A DNA stretch of 64,000 nt from Bedellia somnulentella (Eukaryota; Arthropoda; Insecta; Lepidoptera; Bedelliidae). The DNA is taken from contig OY755182.1 of NCBI GenBank assembly GCA_963576735.1, positions 2,046,001 through 2,110,000 on the forward strand, read 5' to 3'. Both the position numbers and the translations under genes were made by a program. How positions within the stretch are numbered: position 1 is the stretch's first letter; each line of letters opens with the position of its first letter. The notes under the pieces are model-generated. The model was not told the origin of the DNA and searched no databases. It saw only the letters and a program-made list of their open reading frames with translations. This document shows positions 20,461 through 31,965 of the stretch, piece after piece.

Positions 20461-20517
20461 ATTCAAATTATGTTATAATTTTATTGTATTACGTAACTAT
20501 AATACAGTATATAGTAC

Positions 20518-20572
20518 TGTGACAATACGTGAATTCACTGTTTAAGTAAAAGGTGGGTCACAACGACTACCT
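20518..20572 (+). mobile_element. SINE-A fragment
   Basis: Only CGTGAATTCACTGTTTAAG...GTGGGTCACAACGAC, close to the diverged copy at 3498-3690. Confidence 0.5.
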
Positions 20573-20627
20573 TTAAATATTATTCAGACATGTGGGTAAC
20601 ATCTTTAAATAAAGACCACGTATTACT

Positions 20628-20945
20628 AGACTGCTCTACTACATAGACTGCCTCCGTGATCTCACGGTTAAGCGCTTGGTTTCAAGTACGGAGGTCTCGG
20701 GTTCCATCCGCGGGGGGTGATAACCTTACAAATTAAATTTGTAAGATTGAACCCAGTTTGGAAGGATATTGCAGGCTTGAATCACCTGATTATCCGGAAA
20801 TTAAGATGATTTCGTGCTTCGGAGGGCACGTTAAGCCGTCGGTCCCGGCTACTATCACGGTAGTAGTCGTTAGTCTGCCAACCCGCAATTGGCCAGGGTA
20901 GGCTCGAGCCCCCACCAAGGGGCACATATATGGGCTGTGAGGACA
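20628..20945 (+). mobile_element. SINE-F, full length
   Basis: tRNA-like head (TGCCTCCGTGATCTCACGG; B-box-like GGGTTCCATCC), body GGGCACGTTAAGCCGTCGG, and a 3' hairpin CCCCCACCAAGGGG followed by ACATATATGGGCTGTGA. A 7-bp TSD TATTACT lies at 20621-20627 and 20946-20952. Copy 1 of the duplication lacks it (near 4190). The second member is at 33770-33962. Confidence 0.85.
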
Positions 20946-21472
20946 TATTACTGCACAAAAGATTCATTTAGACATTACTCATCTCTTATAGATGGTGAGG
21001 GCTCTCCAGCCATATCGCCTAACAAACATTTAAACGCCCCAAAGTAGTGGGAAGAAATGAGTAAGCGCCTTTCTAAGCTTGAGAGAGACACATTATATAG
21101 TTGCGGACTCAGACCCTTAAATTGCTGAAGGAATTCTCCTAAGCTACAAAGGTTGCCAGTAACTATAAATTTCACACTAATTTCCATCGCACTCCAATTC
21201 AACATCCAAACATGATAATACTAAGCTCTAACCACGTTCAAACGTTTCAATCAATATTAGATAACCACGCTTCCTGTCATCAGCAATGCAGTCAGACAAA
21301 TGTCTGTTTTCCAGAATAATAGATTGTCCGTGAAACCTGGAAATCTATTTGTAACAAGCCGGAGTTTATTCATAGGTATATATTCTGATTACTTAAGTTT
21401 AGAATAGATTCTATTACGATTATCAAAATATTGTTGCATATTTTTTTCAATGTAATGAATGAATGAAGAATG

Positions 21473-21710
21473 AATGATGGTAATGTTAGTAGAGGACGAC
21501 CACGGAGAACACACTTGGACCAAATTGAGAGTGTGCTCGAAAAGGCTGGCGTCCGAAGTATGAAGAATAAAAGAGCTTGTATGAAAAGATTGATGGATGT
21601 AAACGAAGCTATAGAGGTTTGTCAGGATCGTGCGAAGTGGCGATCAATAGTCTCTGCCTACCCCAATGGGATTTAATGGCGTGAGTATATGTATGTTTGT
21701 ATGTATGTAT
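21473..21710 (+). mobile_element. RTE LINE 3' fragment
   Basis: 5'-truncated. It carries 68 codons with VSRGRPRRTHLDQIE and KNKRACMKRLMDVNEA, ending at AYPNGI and stop, then GGCGTGAGTATATG and a TATG tail. Absent from the matching site near 4740. Confidence 0.9.
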
Positions 21711-22163
21711 TTTTATCATTGTATATAGGTAGGATAATATTAAGTATTCTTCACTAATATGTTTGTCGTTTATTACCTGTCTTTATTATGCATGCGAAAC
21801 TTGCCATTAAGTTCATAGTGGTATAATAGAATGTGTATATCGTTGGTGTGACTATTTTTAAATTAATTAATACAAAGCATTTCGTTCTTTGTTAACTCAG
21901 TTCATATTTCATTTCATTCATCGCACCATTCACGAACTACAATACCTATATCTCTTCTGACCTAAAAGTAAAGTACATAATTACCTATAATTTTAAATTG
22001 ATAGAGAAAATGAAAAGGACGACAATTTAAAGTTAATATTATACATTTTGTGAGTATTGTTTTTAAAAATTTAGTAACCAAAATTCAAACATTTTTCAAT
22101 TAAAAACTTAAGTCTGTAAAATTCTAATTGCTTAGTTTTTTAAAATACCTAATATTGTAACAG

Positions 22164-22806
22164 TAGTAGGGGAGGCCTGGATGCTAAATTTGCAGTTGCT
22201 CGAGCATCGTAGAAACCTATTGGATTTGATAGTTCATGTTCCAAAATTAAAAGAAGTATATTACAAGTTTATATTTTAGTGGGGGAGAGAGCGTGTAAAC
22301 ATTTATAAAAATGTAAAAAAATGTGTCAGCCATTAACAGTGTGAATGCGATTTATAATTCTGATAACCATTATATATTAATCTGATGATTAATGTAAGGG
22401 ATGTCGTTATTCTGGCCATTTTAAAGGAAATTTAACAACAATGTTCAGTCTTAACGCCTGCACAAATATTACACCAAAACACCATCGCGGGAACTTTGCC
22501 GTCACCCGCATCACGCGCTTGAAGATTCTTGACCATCTTATTTCTTAACGTCACGCCCAAATCGTCAGATTATCCAGATATACACTCTTCTAAATGTAAT
22601 GAACCTACCTTTACTTAGTCTGGAGCGCTCGAGTTTTTTGGAGGATTGTCTTTTTTCACTAATCTGACGGATTCCCCTCAGCATACCCCGCTACACGAAG
22701 GGTTCATACTCGATAGATGTACATCAAAGGGTACAAGGATTCTCCCTATATAATAATCTGATATGCTCGAGTCACTTCAAAAATCCCCGCTTCGCCTCCC
22801 CTACTA
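22164..22806. mobile_element. Non-autonomous TIR element
   Basis: 643 bp with ends TAGTAGGGGAGGC / GCCTCCCCTACTA. The inverted similarity extends about 45 bp inward to GCTCGAGCAT. A 3-bp TSD CAG lies at 22161-22163 and 22807-22809. The paralogous site near 5860 is empty. No coding frame. Superfamily not assigned; 3-bp TSDs occur in CACTA-like and PIF elements, but the ends do not match either clearly. Confidence 0.7.
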
Positions 22807-23140
22807 CAGCGCCTATTAGACGTCACTTCATGGCAAACTTATCATTCACTTCCACTTTCTTCATTTTCATTCTATTGACAGTATTGTGATTGATTGGTTT
22901 ACCATGACGGCGTGACTTACGCATATGCTTGAATTTTAATGTTTCACAACAAATAACCAAATTTGTTTATAAAAAATATTAAATTAATATTTTTGTTCAA
23001 AATTATGTAGATTATTGCAATCGCCATATCATTATTACTCTGTAGGGACAATCAAACATATTCAGCAAATCATAAGTGAAAACTAGATTATAAACTTTAA
23101 ATCTCATAATCTCATTACTGTTTGTGTAACAACCAATAAC

Positions 23141-23370
23141 ACATAACATAACATAACATATACTCACGGCTATAAATCCCTAGAAGGGGTAGCCAGAGCT
23201 AAGGAATTAGAAATTCCTCAGCCACTTTTGAAAATTGAGTGGGGAAAAGGTGGTAAAGGTTTTTGGTGATGGGTCTCCAGCCGCATCGCCCAAAAATCCC
23301 TTAAAAGCCCCAATACCGTTAGTCGCCTCTTACGTACACCCATCGGTAGATACGGGGTAGTGCTATTCAA
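23141..23370 (-). mobile_element. SINE-B copy with SINE-A-type tail
   Basis: Reverse SINE-B missing about 20 bases of its 5' end. Its tail is (AACAT)n, the pentamer used by SINE-A, instead of TATG. It interrupts the CAACCAATAA block that is continuous near 6440 and 8970. Confidence 0.87.
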
Positions 23371-23928
23371 TCAAATCAGCGGTTTTACAACAACGCCGTA
23401 TCGACTTTACAACCTTTGTATGAATAGATGAATAGCAGGGTATTATAGGTAATTGCGACAAAGCAAACAATATTAGCTCAGTACTATGTATGGTTCAGAT
23501 AATTAGTTAACAATTAGTACCGAAGTCAAATAAAAAAGAAATTATAAACCTACTTGCTACAAGCTGGCACGCGAAATTTGATTATAATGCAATTTACATT
23601 GAGTTGTTACTATCATTCCATAACAAAATCTTATGAAAAGATAGTAAAAATATTTCAAAAACAATCAGCACGGTTTTATTTTTAATATATTTGCTCTATT
23701 TTTAATATACTCACGACATTCGCTCCTATTGGGACGGGCAGAGCAATTTTTTCTACTTTAGACATAGATAACTTAACTAAATAAAGAAGAAACGAGGAAT
23801 GTTAATACCCGTAAATGATTCCGTTTATTCCCACTGATTGAAGCGAAACAAATGTATGACCAACAAAGGTCAGTACATTGAATCAGTTCTGATTTTTTTG
23901 TATAAACTACCTAGATACACTATAGATA

Positions 23929-24177
23929 ACGACGACGTCCGTGGTCGAGTGGATACGTGACTAGCTTCTCAGTCCGGAGGTCACGCGTTCGATCCCCGTT
24001 GGGGGCTTCATTTATATGGTGAGCATAAATGATTGTTACTTAGTTTTCGATGTTATTTATATGTGTATTATATAATATTAAATTAAATATATCGTTGAGT
24101 TAGTATCCCATAATACAAGTCTTACTTAGTTTGGGGCCAACTTAATCTGTGTATAATATGTCCGTATATTTATTTAT
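23929..24177 (+). mobile_element. SINE-E copy
   Basis: Full-length: GTCCGTGGTCGAGTGGATA head, B box CGTTCGATCCC, body and tail as at 17089, ending in (TTTA)n. Confidence 0.8.
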
Positions 24178-24180
24178 TTA

Positions 24181-24430
24181 CATACATACATATACTCCCG
24201 GCATACATACATATACCTTAACGGGGTAGCCAAAGCTTTGGAATGAGAAATTCCTCAGCCTCTTTGGAAGGTGATTGGGAAAAAGATGGTAATAATAAAT
24301 GTTTTTGGTGACAGGTCTCCAACCACATCGCCCAAAAATCACTTAGAAAACCCCTATACCCTTAGTCGCCTCTTACGATCACCCACGGGTAGAAATGGGG
24401 TAGTGTTATTCTAAGTTGACACTACACAGC
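24181..24430 (-). mobile_element. SINE-B copy, CCCGTGGGTGATCG subfamily
   Basis: Full-length in reverse, with part of the tail duplicated (CATACATACATATAC twice). A possible 10-bp TTATTTATTT TSD surrounds it; the flank is low complexity. Confidence 0.85.
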
Positions 24431-24542
24431 AAATTATTTATTTGTAACTTGCATATCTACAAAAGTTGACTTAATAAGCGTTTAAAGTTTAACTTTTAAG
24501 ACGTAAAATTGCTTGTGTTGTCATCGCTGAACTAAATAATGT

Positions 24543-24645
24543 GTATTAAACTCAACTCAAACATCACACCGTCAATTCCCAAAGGGATAGAAGAAATTTT
24601 TATACTTCTGAGCATTATGTGTCATTTGTCCCCAGGTCATGGTTT
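24543..24645 (-). mobile_element. SINE-A, old 3' fragment
   Basis: Reverse tail piece: CATCACACCGTCAATTCCC, AAGGGAT, ACTTCTGAGCATTATGTG. Confidence 0.55.
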
Positions 24646-24782
24646 AAGATTATATTTTTGTTTGTTTTATAGTTTCAGACTTTCCCTGATGTCCCATATC
24701 AATGGACAGCTTTAGTATATCGCTGAACTTTTACTTTATGGTTGTTCTTCTATTTATATTTTATGTTTATTTTACATCAATC

Positions 24783-25021
24783 ATATATACTCACGGCTTT
24801 TAATCCCTAGAAGGGGTAGCCAGAGTTAAGGAATTAGAAATTCCTCAGCCACTTTCGGAAAGTAGAAAGGGGAAAAGATCGTAAAATAAAAGTTAATGGT
24901 GATGGGTCTCCAACCGCATCGCCCAAAAATCCCTTAAAAGCCCCAACACCGTTAGCCGCCTCTTACGTACACCCACCGGCAGAAATGGGGTAGTGTTATT
25001 CTAAGCCGACTCTACAGAGCT
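24783..25021 (-). mobile_element. SINE-B copy
   Basis: Full-length in reverse, main subfamily, short tail. Confidence 0.9.
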
Positions 25022-25432
25022 CATGTTTAATTTACTCCTCCTTTATCAATAATAATTTAATACCATTGCTTTGATGCGATCATTTTATTTATTTACTTCA
25101 AGCTTCGGGGGTGTAGGTCGTGTAGGATGACGTGAGTATTGATTTGAGTATACACATGGAGTTTAGGCCATATAACCACAAAAGAGTAGGTAGCGGCTAA
25201 CTAGTCCTCGCTCCGTAGTCTCCGAGTCTAATAGCAGGAACTACAAAATGCTACGCTGATGGCGTAGATAAGTACAAATTATTGACTACGAAGTTCTAAC
25301 GTTTATTTATAGTTAAAAAAACATAGAAATTAAACTTTACAGATGGTTCATCGAATGTGATTACATTTTACTTTGAAATTCAATAAGTGAGAATTTATTA
25401 ACACATTACAACACTTTACTTATTTACACAAC

Positions 25433-25627
25433 TGTGATAGGTCAGTGGGTGGAACCCCGCTTGGGTGAGGGAAAGTATTGTGAGAAAACCCACGTGTGAT
25501 AGTGTATTCGTCTATCCTAGTAAAATGAAGGTACTCTAAATACCAGATGAGAATGTCACGTGATGATCAGAAGTATTGGTACTCCTGCCAACCATTTTGG
25601 GGATATAGTGCGTGAACATTAGAGTTA
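25433..25627 (+). mobile_element. SINE-A, internally deleted
   Basis: Has the head start (GATAGGTCAGTGGGTGGAAC), the GTGAGGGAAA region and the 3' end, but loses most of the B-box side and the middle. Confidence 0.72.
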
Positions 25628-25635
25628 TGAACCGA

Positions 25636-25838
25636 AACGAGCCTGAGGTTTATAATTGAAATTTGTCAGCCACATTTGAAAATTTACTATGTAAGAAGGA
25701 AAAATTAAATTTAATCGGAGGTGGGTCCAACCATATCGGTAAAACAAAACACTAAAATTAGCCCTAACACCCTTAGTCTCCCCTTATGATACTCGTGGAC
25801 AGGAATTTGTTAGTGCTGTTCTAAAGCCATCTTTCACA
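25636..25838 (-). mobile_element. SINE-B, old copy
   Basis: Diverged reverse copy: GTCAGCCACATTTGAAA, GGTGGGTCCAACCATATCGG, CCCTTAGTCTCCCCTTATGA. Confidence 0.65.
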
Positions 25839-25914
25839 CTTTTTACCATCGACAAATAATCATCTCACAATTCAACAATGAGGTTCATGGTAAAATCTGT
25901 TCCTTTTTTTGCAC

Positions 25915-26275
25915 AACGTGATAGCTCAATGGGTAGAACACCGGTTAACGTGCAAGCGACTAGTGTTCAAATCCCGGGTCGGGCCTACACCAATTTGTCT
26001 TTTCTAATGACATATGTGTGTTTAGTTTATCATGGTTGTTAACGGTGAGGGAAAACATCGTGCGGAAACCCACATGGCTGAGTTGTACTTAGTCATGTGA
26101 CAGTGTATTCGTACAAAACGGCGATAGGCCTGCCCCCTATCACGTGAGTACACTGTCCATGCAAAATGTGGGTACTCTGAACACCAGGTGACAAAGTCAC
26201 GTGATGTTCAGAAGTATTAGTACCTCTGCCAACGCCTTCGGGGATATTCGGCGTGAACGTTTATGTTATATTATG
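25915..26275 (+). mobile_element. SINE-A, full length
   Basis: Complete copy with A box TAGCTCAATGG and B box GTTCAAATCCC. An 11-bp TSD TTTTTTTGCAC lies at 25904-25914 and about 26277-26287. Confidence 0.93.
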
Positions 26276-26802
26276 TTTTTTTTGCACCTTCAAAGGCCAT
26301 AAATGACCCATATTCTATTTTAATTTCAAACACGAAGCAAATAATTAATATTAATTATACACGTATCAAATCATTTATCAATCCTTGCAGCTATGATTCT
26401 AAAAATACGAGTGGGCAAAAATTTCATTTTATTTTTTTGAATCATAAAAGCCGGACAGATTGTGAATTGGAACCATCAATCACACTCGGGTCTTAATGTT
26501 ATCGTTCTACTAACTGATTTGGGCATTAAAAATAATGCCATAATTTATTACTGACCCAAAATATGTCCGACCCTAATTTATACAGTTTGGTTTTCTCCTA
26601 ATTGAGAATAAATAAGATTTACTGTGGTAGAATCTAGTAGCCACTATTAAAAACAAATTAGCTTATTTATTATCTACGTATAAAAGAATAAGAACTTGAT
26701 TTGCCAAAAAATATTACAGACTTTACTATAAAGTAAAATACAACAGAGCAGTATTTCACAACAGTTATTATTAAGTAGTACAACTTGCAATCTATAAATT
26801 AT

Positions 26803-27030
26803 TGTGTGTAGTGTCAGCTTATAATAGACCTACCCCATTTCTCCCGTGGGCGTTCGTAAGAGATGGCTAAGAGCTTTTTAAGTGTTTTTGGGCGATGTGG
26901 TTGAAGACCCATCACCAAAAGCCTTTTTTCCCACTCAACTTCCAAAATTGGTTGAATGATTTTTTATTTTTAAGCTTTGACTACCTCTCTATGGATTTAT
27001 AGCCGTGAGTATATATATGCATATATGTAT
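26803..27030 (+). mobile_element. SINE-B copy, diverged
   Basis: TGTGTAGTGTCAGCTTATAAT start; closest to the CCCGTGGG subfamily; several deletions. Confidence 0.82.
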
Positions 27031-27046
27031 AAAACTATACTAAATA

Positions 27047-27082
27047 GTAGAAGACGAAGCTAGAGAGGTTTGCTAGGAACGT
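27047..27082 (+). mobile_element. RTE LINE remnant
   Basis: Only GACGAAGCTAGAGAGGTTTG and adjacent bases of the RTE C-terminal coding region. Confidence 0.5.
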
Positions 27083-27507
27083 ACTATTGGGTGGTGGTCA
27101 TTAGATAAATAAAACGTCGATATCCTTTTACTTTTAACATTATATTCCAATCAAATTCCGATGAATTGTCTTTCCTAAATTTATCCCTTCTTGCCTGCCA
27201 GTATTACCGTAGTTCCATCCTCCATCTTTTTCCCAATCCGTCACATCAATACCAAAACAATACAACATCAGTTCGAGTTAGCAACTAATAAGTTGGTCTA
27301 AGATAAAATATATTATGAAAACGGTTACATATGCTCTCACAAATACAAAAACAATATGAATCAAATTATTATCAAACCAAATTAATACACGGTTAAACTT
27401 CAGTTTGAGTTATTCTATCTGAATTATTAACCATACATTTGTAGAGTTGACATTTCATGTATTCAAACTCACAAAAAATGGCTTGACACTAAGCTAATTA
27501 TCCTAAC

Positions 27508-27588
27508 AGTACGAAGTGGAGACCGATAGTCTCTGCCTTACCTACCCCAATGGGAATTAACAGTGTGAGTATATGTATGTATGTAAAT
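27508..27588 (+). mobile_element. RTE LINE 3' tip
   Basis: GATAGTCTCTGCC, CCCAATGGGA hairpin, GTGTGAGTATATG and TATG tail. Confidence 0.75.
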
Positions 27589-28105
27589 AGTAGTCTCACA
27601 TTAAGATTAGCCCTTAAGCGTAAAACTTGAACAGTACAGTAAGTTAGAAGTTTAGGTCGGAAAATGGTCAGAACTTTACACTCGGGAACAACCTCACTTG
27701 TTGAAAATAAAATGGATTACCGTGGAGCCGATCCTCACAGCAAATTTGATTTAATTTTCGTCGGCGTCCATTAGTTCTCAGTACTTTTATGGAAGGTTTT
27801 ATCAAACGCCCATTCTCAGTAGGTCAAATGGACCAAAAGTTGAAAATAAAATTAATAATTTATTTGAAAAATTTTGTAAAGTCGTGTTCCTACTTCGAAT
27901 TTTATACTTTTTTTTTGGTTTTCTTAGTTCCATGTCATTGTACTGTATACTAAATTTTTATTTACTTAATAAGTACTTTTGTATCGTATCATATTGTGTT
28001 TAGTATTATTTGTTTTAATTGTTGTGATATGAGACCGAATGACATTTAACTGTCAGGTGCTAATTGAAAATAGGTTTCAATTGTGAAGTCATACTCACAA
28101 CAATA

Positions 28106-28385
28106 CTTTAGCCTTCGATCATATATACCAAAGATACACCAACAAAGCACGAAAAACGGCAAGTGCTTTTTTATATGGTAAACACTGATTTACTGACAGT
28201 CGTGTGCTAGATCTTGCCATAAATAATGGGTCCTGTGGTCTTAAGATAATGCGGTAAGGTCGATAATCGTAGAAAAATAAATATTCGATTTTCCAAAACA
28301 GTCTTGTCATTCTTGCGGTCCACTTTTGTGCGTTGAATTTGTATGGAGTGCGGCATCTTTGATATATATGATCGAAGACTTTAGC
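28106..28385. mobile_element. Candidate MITE with long inverted ends
   Basis: CTTTAGCCTTCGATCATATA-ACCAAAGAT at the left pairs with ATCTTTGATATATATGATCG-AAGACTTTAG at the right (about 36 bp, few mismatches). The 90-codon minus-strand frame inside (28119-28391) has no recognised similarity. TSD not determined. Confidence 0.5.
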
Positions 28386-28467
28386 AACCATATCGTTGCA
28401 ATGTTGCCAATCATGTTTTTCTTGTATTTTAGTTTATTTAGTACTTGTGTGCTACGTTTAAACAAAT

Positions 28468-28735
28468 TTATTTATACTCAAACTCAAACGCTACGCCACA
28501 TAACCCTAAAGGGGTTGGCAGAGGTACTATTACTTCTGAACATCACGTTTCATTGTACCCTAGTGATCAGAGTACCCGTTTTTTGTTTGGACAGTTTATT
28601 CACGTAAAAGAGGACAGGCCTATTGCCGTTTTGTACAAATATACTGTCACATGGCTTAGTACAACTCAGCCATGTGGGGGATAAATTACCAACACATATG
28701 TGTGGAAAAAAAAGCCGACCCGACCGTGAGCCATA
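28468..28735 (-). mobile_element. SINE-A, diverged, lacking the A-box end
   Basis: Reverse copy from the CAAACTCAAACG tail to the GGGTCGGC region. The 80-90-codon frames over it are incidental. Confidence 0.8.
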
Positions 28736-28795
28736 ACGGTTGCCCTTAGAAAATATTGGTGTTTTCCTTAGAAAAGAAGAGTTTCTGTGTTTTAC

Positions 28796-28880
28796 TCACG
28801 TATTTGCTTATACTCACGTTATTAATTTCAATTGAGGTAGGCAAATACTATCGATCACCTCTTTGTTTGCTTCCGACAAA
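28796..28880 (-). mobile_element. RTE LINE 3' remnant
   Basis: Diverged reverse tip: ACTCACGTTATTAATTTCAA, then AGGTAGGCAAATACTATCGATC. Confidence 0.6.
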
Positions 28881-28885
28881 CACTA

Positions 28886-29338
28886 TCTTAAATTTATAAT
28901 TTTTTTTGAGCATGCTCATACCTTTTTTAATTCTCGTTATGTAAAAAAGGTGTCCGATCTGGTGTTTTAATAAAAATAAAATGATTATTTTTGAAAAAAA
29001 AAACAATATTTTTATAACTTCAATTTTATTTTGAAATATTTATAATCAATAATGATAACTCGGCGTGAAAGTTTGAACTTGAATTCTGTAGAACACGCTA
29101 AAATACAAAACCGATGGTATTATTATCTGACTTCACTATCATATTAGATCACGGCTCACGCCCGCCCTATGACTTCATCCCATCCTATATTCTGTGAAGG
29201 GTTAAATAAATCAATAAAAAAATACAATGAGACACTTAAAAACTGTAACAGATGATTTTACATAAAGTTAACTTAAGAAACAGTAATTGTCTGGGTAATG
29301 TTAATATCAACAAATAGATAATAATTATTTATCAAAAT
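28886..29338. other. No recognised feature
   Basis: AT-rich without gene or repeat match. Confidence 0.45.
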
Positions 29339-29353
29339 TTATTATTAAAAATA

Positions 29354-29616
29354 CATAGATACATACATATACTCACGGCTATAAATCCCTAGAAGGGGTA
29401 GTCAGAGCTAAGGAAATAGAAATCCCTCAGCCACTTTTAGAAGTTGCGTGGGGAAAAGGTGGTAATAATAAAAGTTGTTGGTGATGGGTCTCCAACCGAA
29501 TCGCCCAAAAATCCCTTTAAATGCCCCAATACCGTTAGTCGTCTCTTACTTAAACCCACCGGAAGACATGGGGTAGTGCTATTCTAAGCCGATACTATTT
29601 TATTACTACTACACAG
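29354..29616 (-). mobile_element. SINE-B copy
   Basis: Full-length in reverse with a 15-bp TSD TTATTATTAAAAATA (29339-29353 and 29617-29631). The 5' end carries extra TATTTTATTAC bases. Confidence 0.93.
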
Positions 29617-29647
29617 TTATTATTAAAAATATAATTCATATTTATAA

Positions 29648-30011
29648 CGACGTGATAGCTCAATGGGTAGAACACCGGTTAACGTGTAAGCGACTAGTGT
29701 TCAAATCCCGAGTCGGGCCTACACCAGTTTGTCTTTTCTAAAGACATATGTGTGGTTAATTTATCATGGTTGTTAACGGTGAGGGAAAACATCGTGAGGA
29801 AACGCACATGGCTGAGTTGTACTTAGTCATGTAACAGTGTATTCGTGCAAAAAACGGCGATAGGCCTGCCCCCTATCACGTGAGTACACTGTCCATGCAA
29901 AACGTGGGTACTCTGAACACCGGGTGACTAAGTCACGTGATGTTCAGAAATATGAGTACCTCTGCCAACTCCTTCGGGGATATTCGGCGTGAACGTTTTT
30001 GTTATGTTATA
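29648..30011 (+). mobile_element. SINE-A, full length
   Basis: Complete copy. The head is nearly identical to the copy at 25915, including the variant AACACCGGTTAACGTG, which defines a subfamily distinct from the ACTCGGTTATCGTG copies. Confidence 0.92.
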
Positions 30012-30704
30012 ATTTGTATTTAGTAATTTAAATTATAATTAATAGGCTTACCGCGAATAATCGTAAATGCTTCATATTATGTTGAGATATTGTTGCCGAA
30101 ATAATTTCGCATATATTAAGTGAAAAGATAATCAAGTCAATTAATTAATAGAGCTATGAGTTTGACAGTGCTTAAATGATCCTCTCCGATAAATAATAAA
30201 TAACTTACAAATGCAAAAGCTTGGATAGATATAATTAATAAGACTGTAAATATTTATAATAATATTATTATTATTTTATTTTTTTTATTATTTGATCTAC
30301 AAACTGGATTACATTATAACTTAAGAATAAACAAAATGCGTTAGTGAACAGATATAAATGAAATCCTACTAAGAGTAGACACAGTATGATTTTATGAACT
30401 GGAATTAAGTGAACTACAATTTCGTTAATCTAATTCTAATTATAACATTAACCTAAAAACGTAACTTATTTATAAATAACTTATTTATAAATCTAAAACT
30501 ATTTTTTTGACTGAGGTCACAGAATCATGAAATATATCAGCGGATGCACGAATAATCATTGATATACATCGTATGTGAATAGAATCTCAGAGGCAATAGG
30601 ACGAGTTCAAGCAAATCTTCTAAGTACAGATAGAGTAAGAGATTTTTATATGTTTTAAATGCATTTAAGATTAAAAAAATATATATTCTTTCTTTGATTG
30701 CGTC
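30012..30704. other. No recognised feature
   Basis: AT-rich, with only short direct repeats such as ACTTATTTATAAAT twice near 30470. No gene seen. Confidence 0.45.
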
Positions 30705-30842
30705 AAAAGAGCATGTATGCTAAGATTGATGGATGTAAACGAAGCTAGAGATGTTTGCCAGGATCGTACAAAGTGGCGATCAATAGTTTCTGCCTACCCC
30801 AATGGGAAATAATGGCGTTAGGATCTGTATGTATGTATGTAT
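30705..30842 (+). mobile_element. RTE LINE 3' fragment
   Basis: Codes for the end of the ORF (KRACMLRLMDVNEARDVC, QDRTKW, AYPNGK), then the hairpin and TATG tail. 5'-truncated. Confidence 0.85.
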
Positions 30843-30900
30843 CAAGTTAGCCCAACACTAAGTAAGATTTGTTTTATGGGTTACTAACTCAACGATAAAA
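30843..30900 (-). mobile_element. SINE-E tail fragment
   Basis: Complement of GTTGAGTTAGTAACCCATAA and CTTACTTAGT, matching the SINE-E tail. Confidence 0.65.
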
Positions 30901-31937
30901 TAAAAAAAAAAAACAAAAATATAAAATAATCATTTATTTCAAAATAAAAAGATAAATCTTTGTTTTTTGAACGTCAAATTTTAACTTAATACTAAGTTGA
31001 CTTCGGATTCGGAAGGTGTTTTGTTGAGAGAAGAACCCGTAAGAAACTCGTCACCACACATCTTTTTTTACGTCCATTACAATTTTGGTGTTAGCCCGGA
31101 AACATACTGCACAGAGCCCTGATGACACCAAGCCACTTCATCATTAATGTAATCATTGACAATGTAATTGGCTTTCGAAATAAGATTTCTTTTAACTGCT
31201 GCTTTGAATTTTGTTTCTGATAAATTTAAAATGTCCTCAGGTATTTTATTATACATTTTGACGCATAACCCCATGAAAGATGTATTTACTTTTGACAATC
31301 TGTATTTTGGTACTGATATTTTTTTGTTGTCTCTCACGTTTCGAATATGTCTGTCACAATTTTTCACAAAAGAGGCCTGATTCTTTCTTACATACATCAT
31401 ATTTTCATAAATATATTGACATGGCAGCGTCATTATATTTATTGTTTTAAACAATTCCCTCAGGGAATCTCGGGATCTCAAATTGTATATAGCTCTTATT
31501 GCTCTCTTTTGGAGAATAAATATGGAACCAACATCAGTTGCTCTGCCCCAGAGTAAAATACCGTAAGACATTACACTATGAAAATAGCTGTAATAAACTA
31601 ATCGAGCTGTCTGTACATCTGTCAAATGTCTTATTTTCCTAACGGCATATGCAGCACTACTTAGCCTGCCTGCTAGTGAGCTAATGTGGGGTCCCCATTG
31701 CAGCTTGGAGTCCAGAGTTATCCCTAAGAAAACTGTGTTATCCGAAAATACTAACTTTTCATTATTTCAAATTATTTCGTTATCAACGCACCTAACATTA
31801 GGTAATACAAATTTAATGCATTTGGTTTTTTTTACCATTCAGTACAAGATTATTGGAAGCAAACCATGTTTGAATCTGTGAAACCGTGTTATTCACCTCG
31901 TCAATATTCTGATTATTTCTTTCAACGTCAAATACTA

Positions 31938-31965
31938 AAGAAAGAAAGAAAGAAAGAAAGAAAAA
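31938..31965 (+). repeat. (GAAA)n at the tail of the nested LINE
   Basis: About six GAAA units forming the 3' tail of the CR1-like element, read on the minus strand as (TTTC)n. Confidence 0.9.

Larger units (their letters stand above)
20577..28075 (+). repeat. Segmental duplication, copy 2
   Basis: Paralogous with 4141-12700, with private insertions in each. Private here are SINE-F (20628), RTE (21473), a TIR element (22164), SINE-B copies (23141, 24181, 24783, 26803) and SINE-E (23929). No host coding sequence is visible. Confidence 0.75.
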
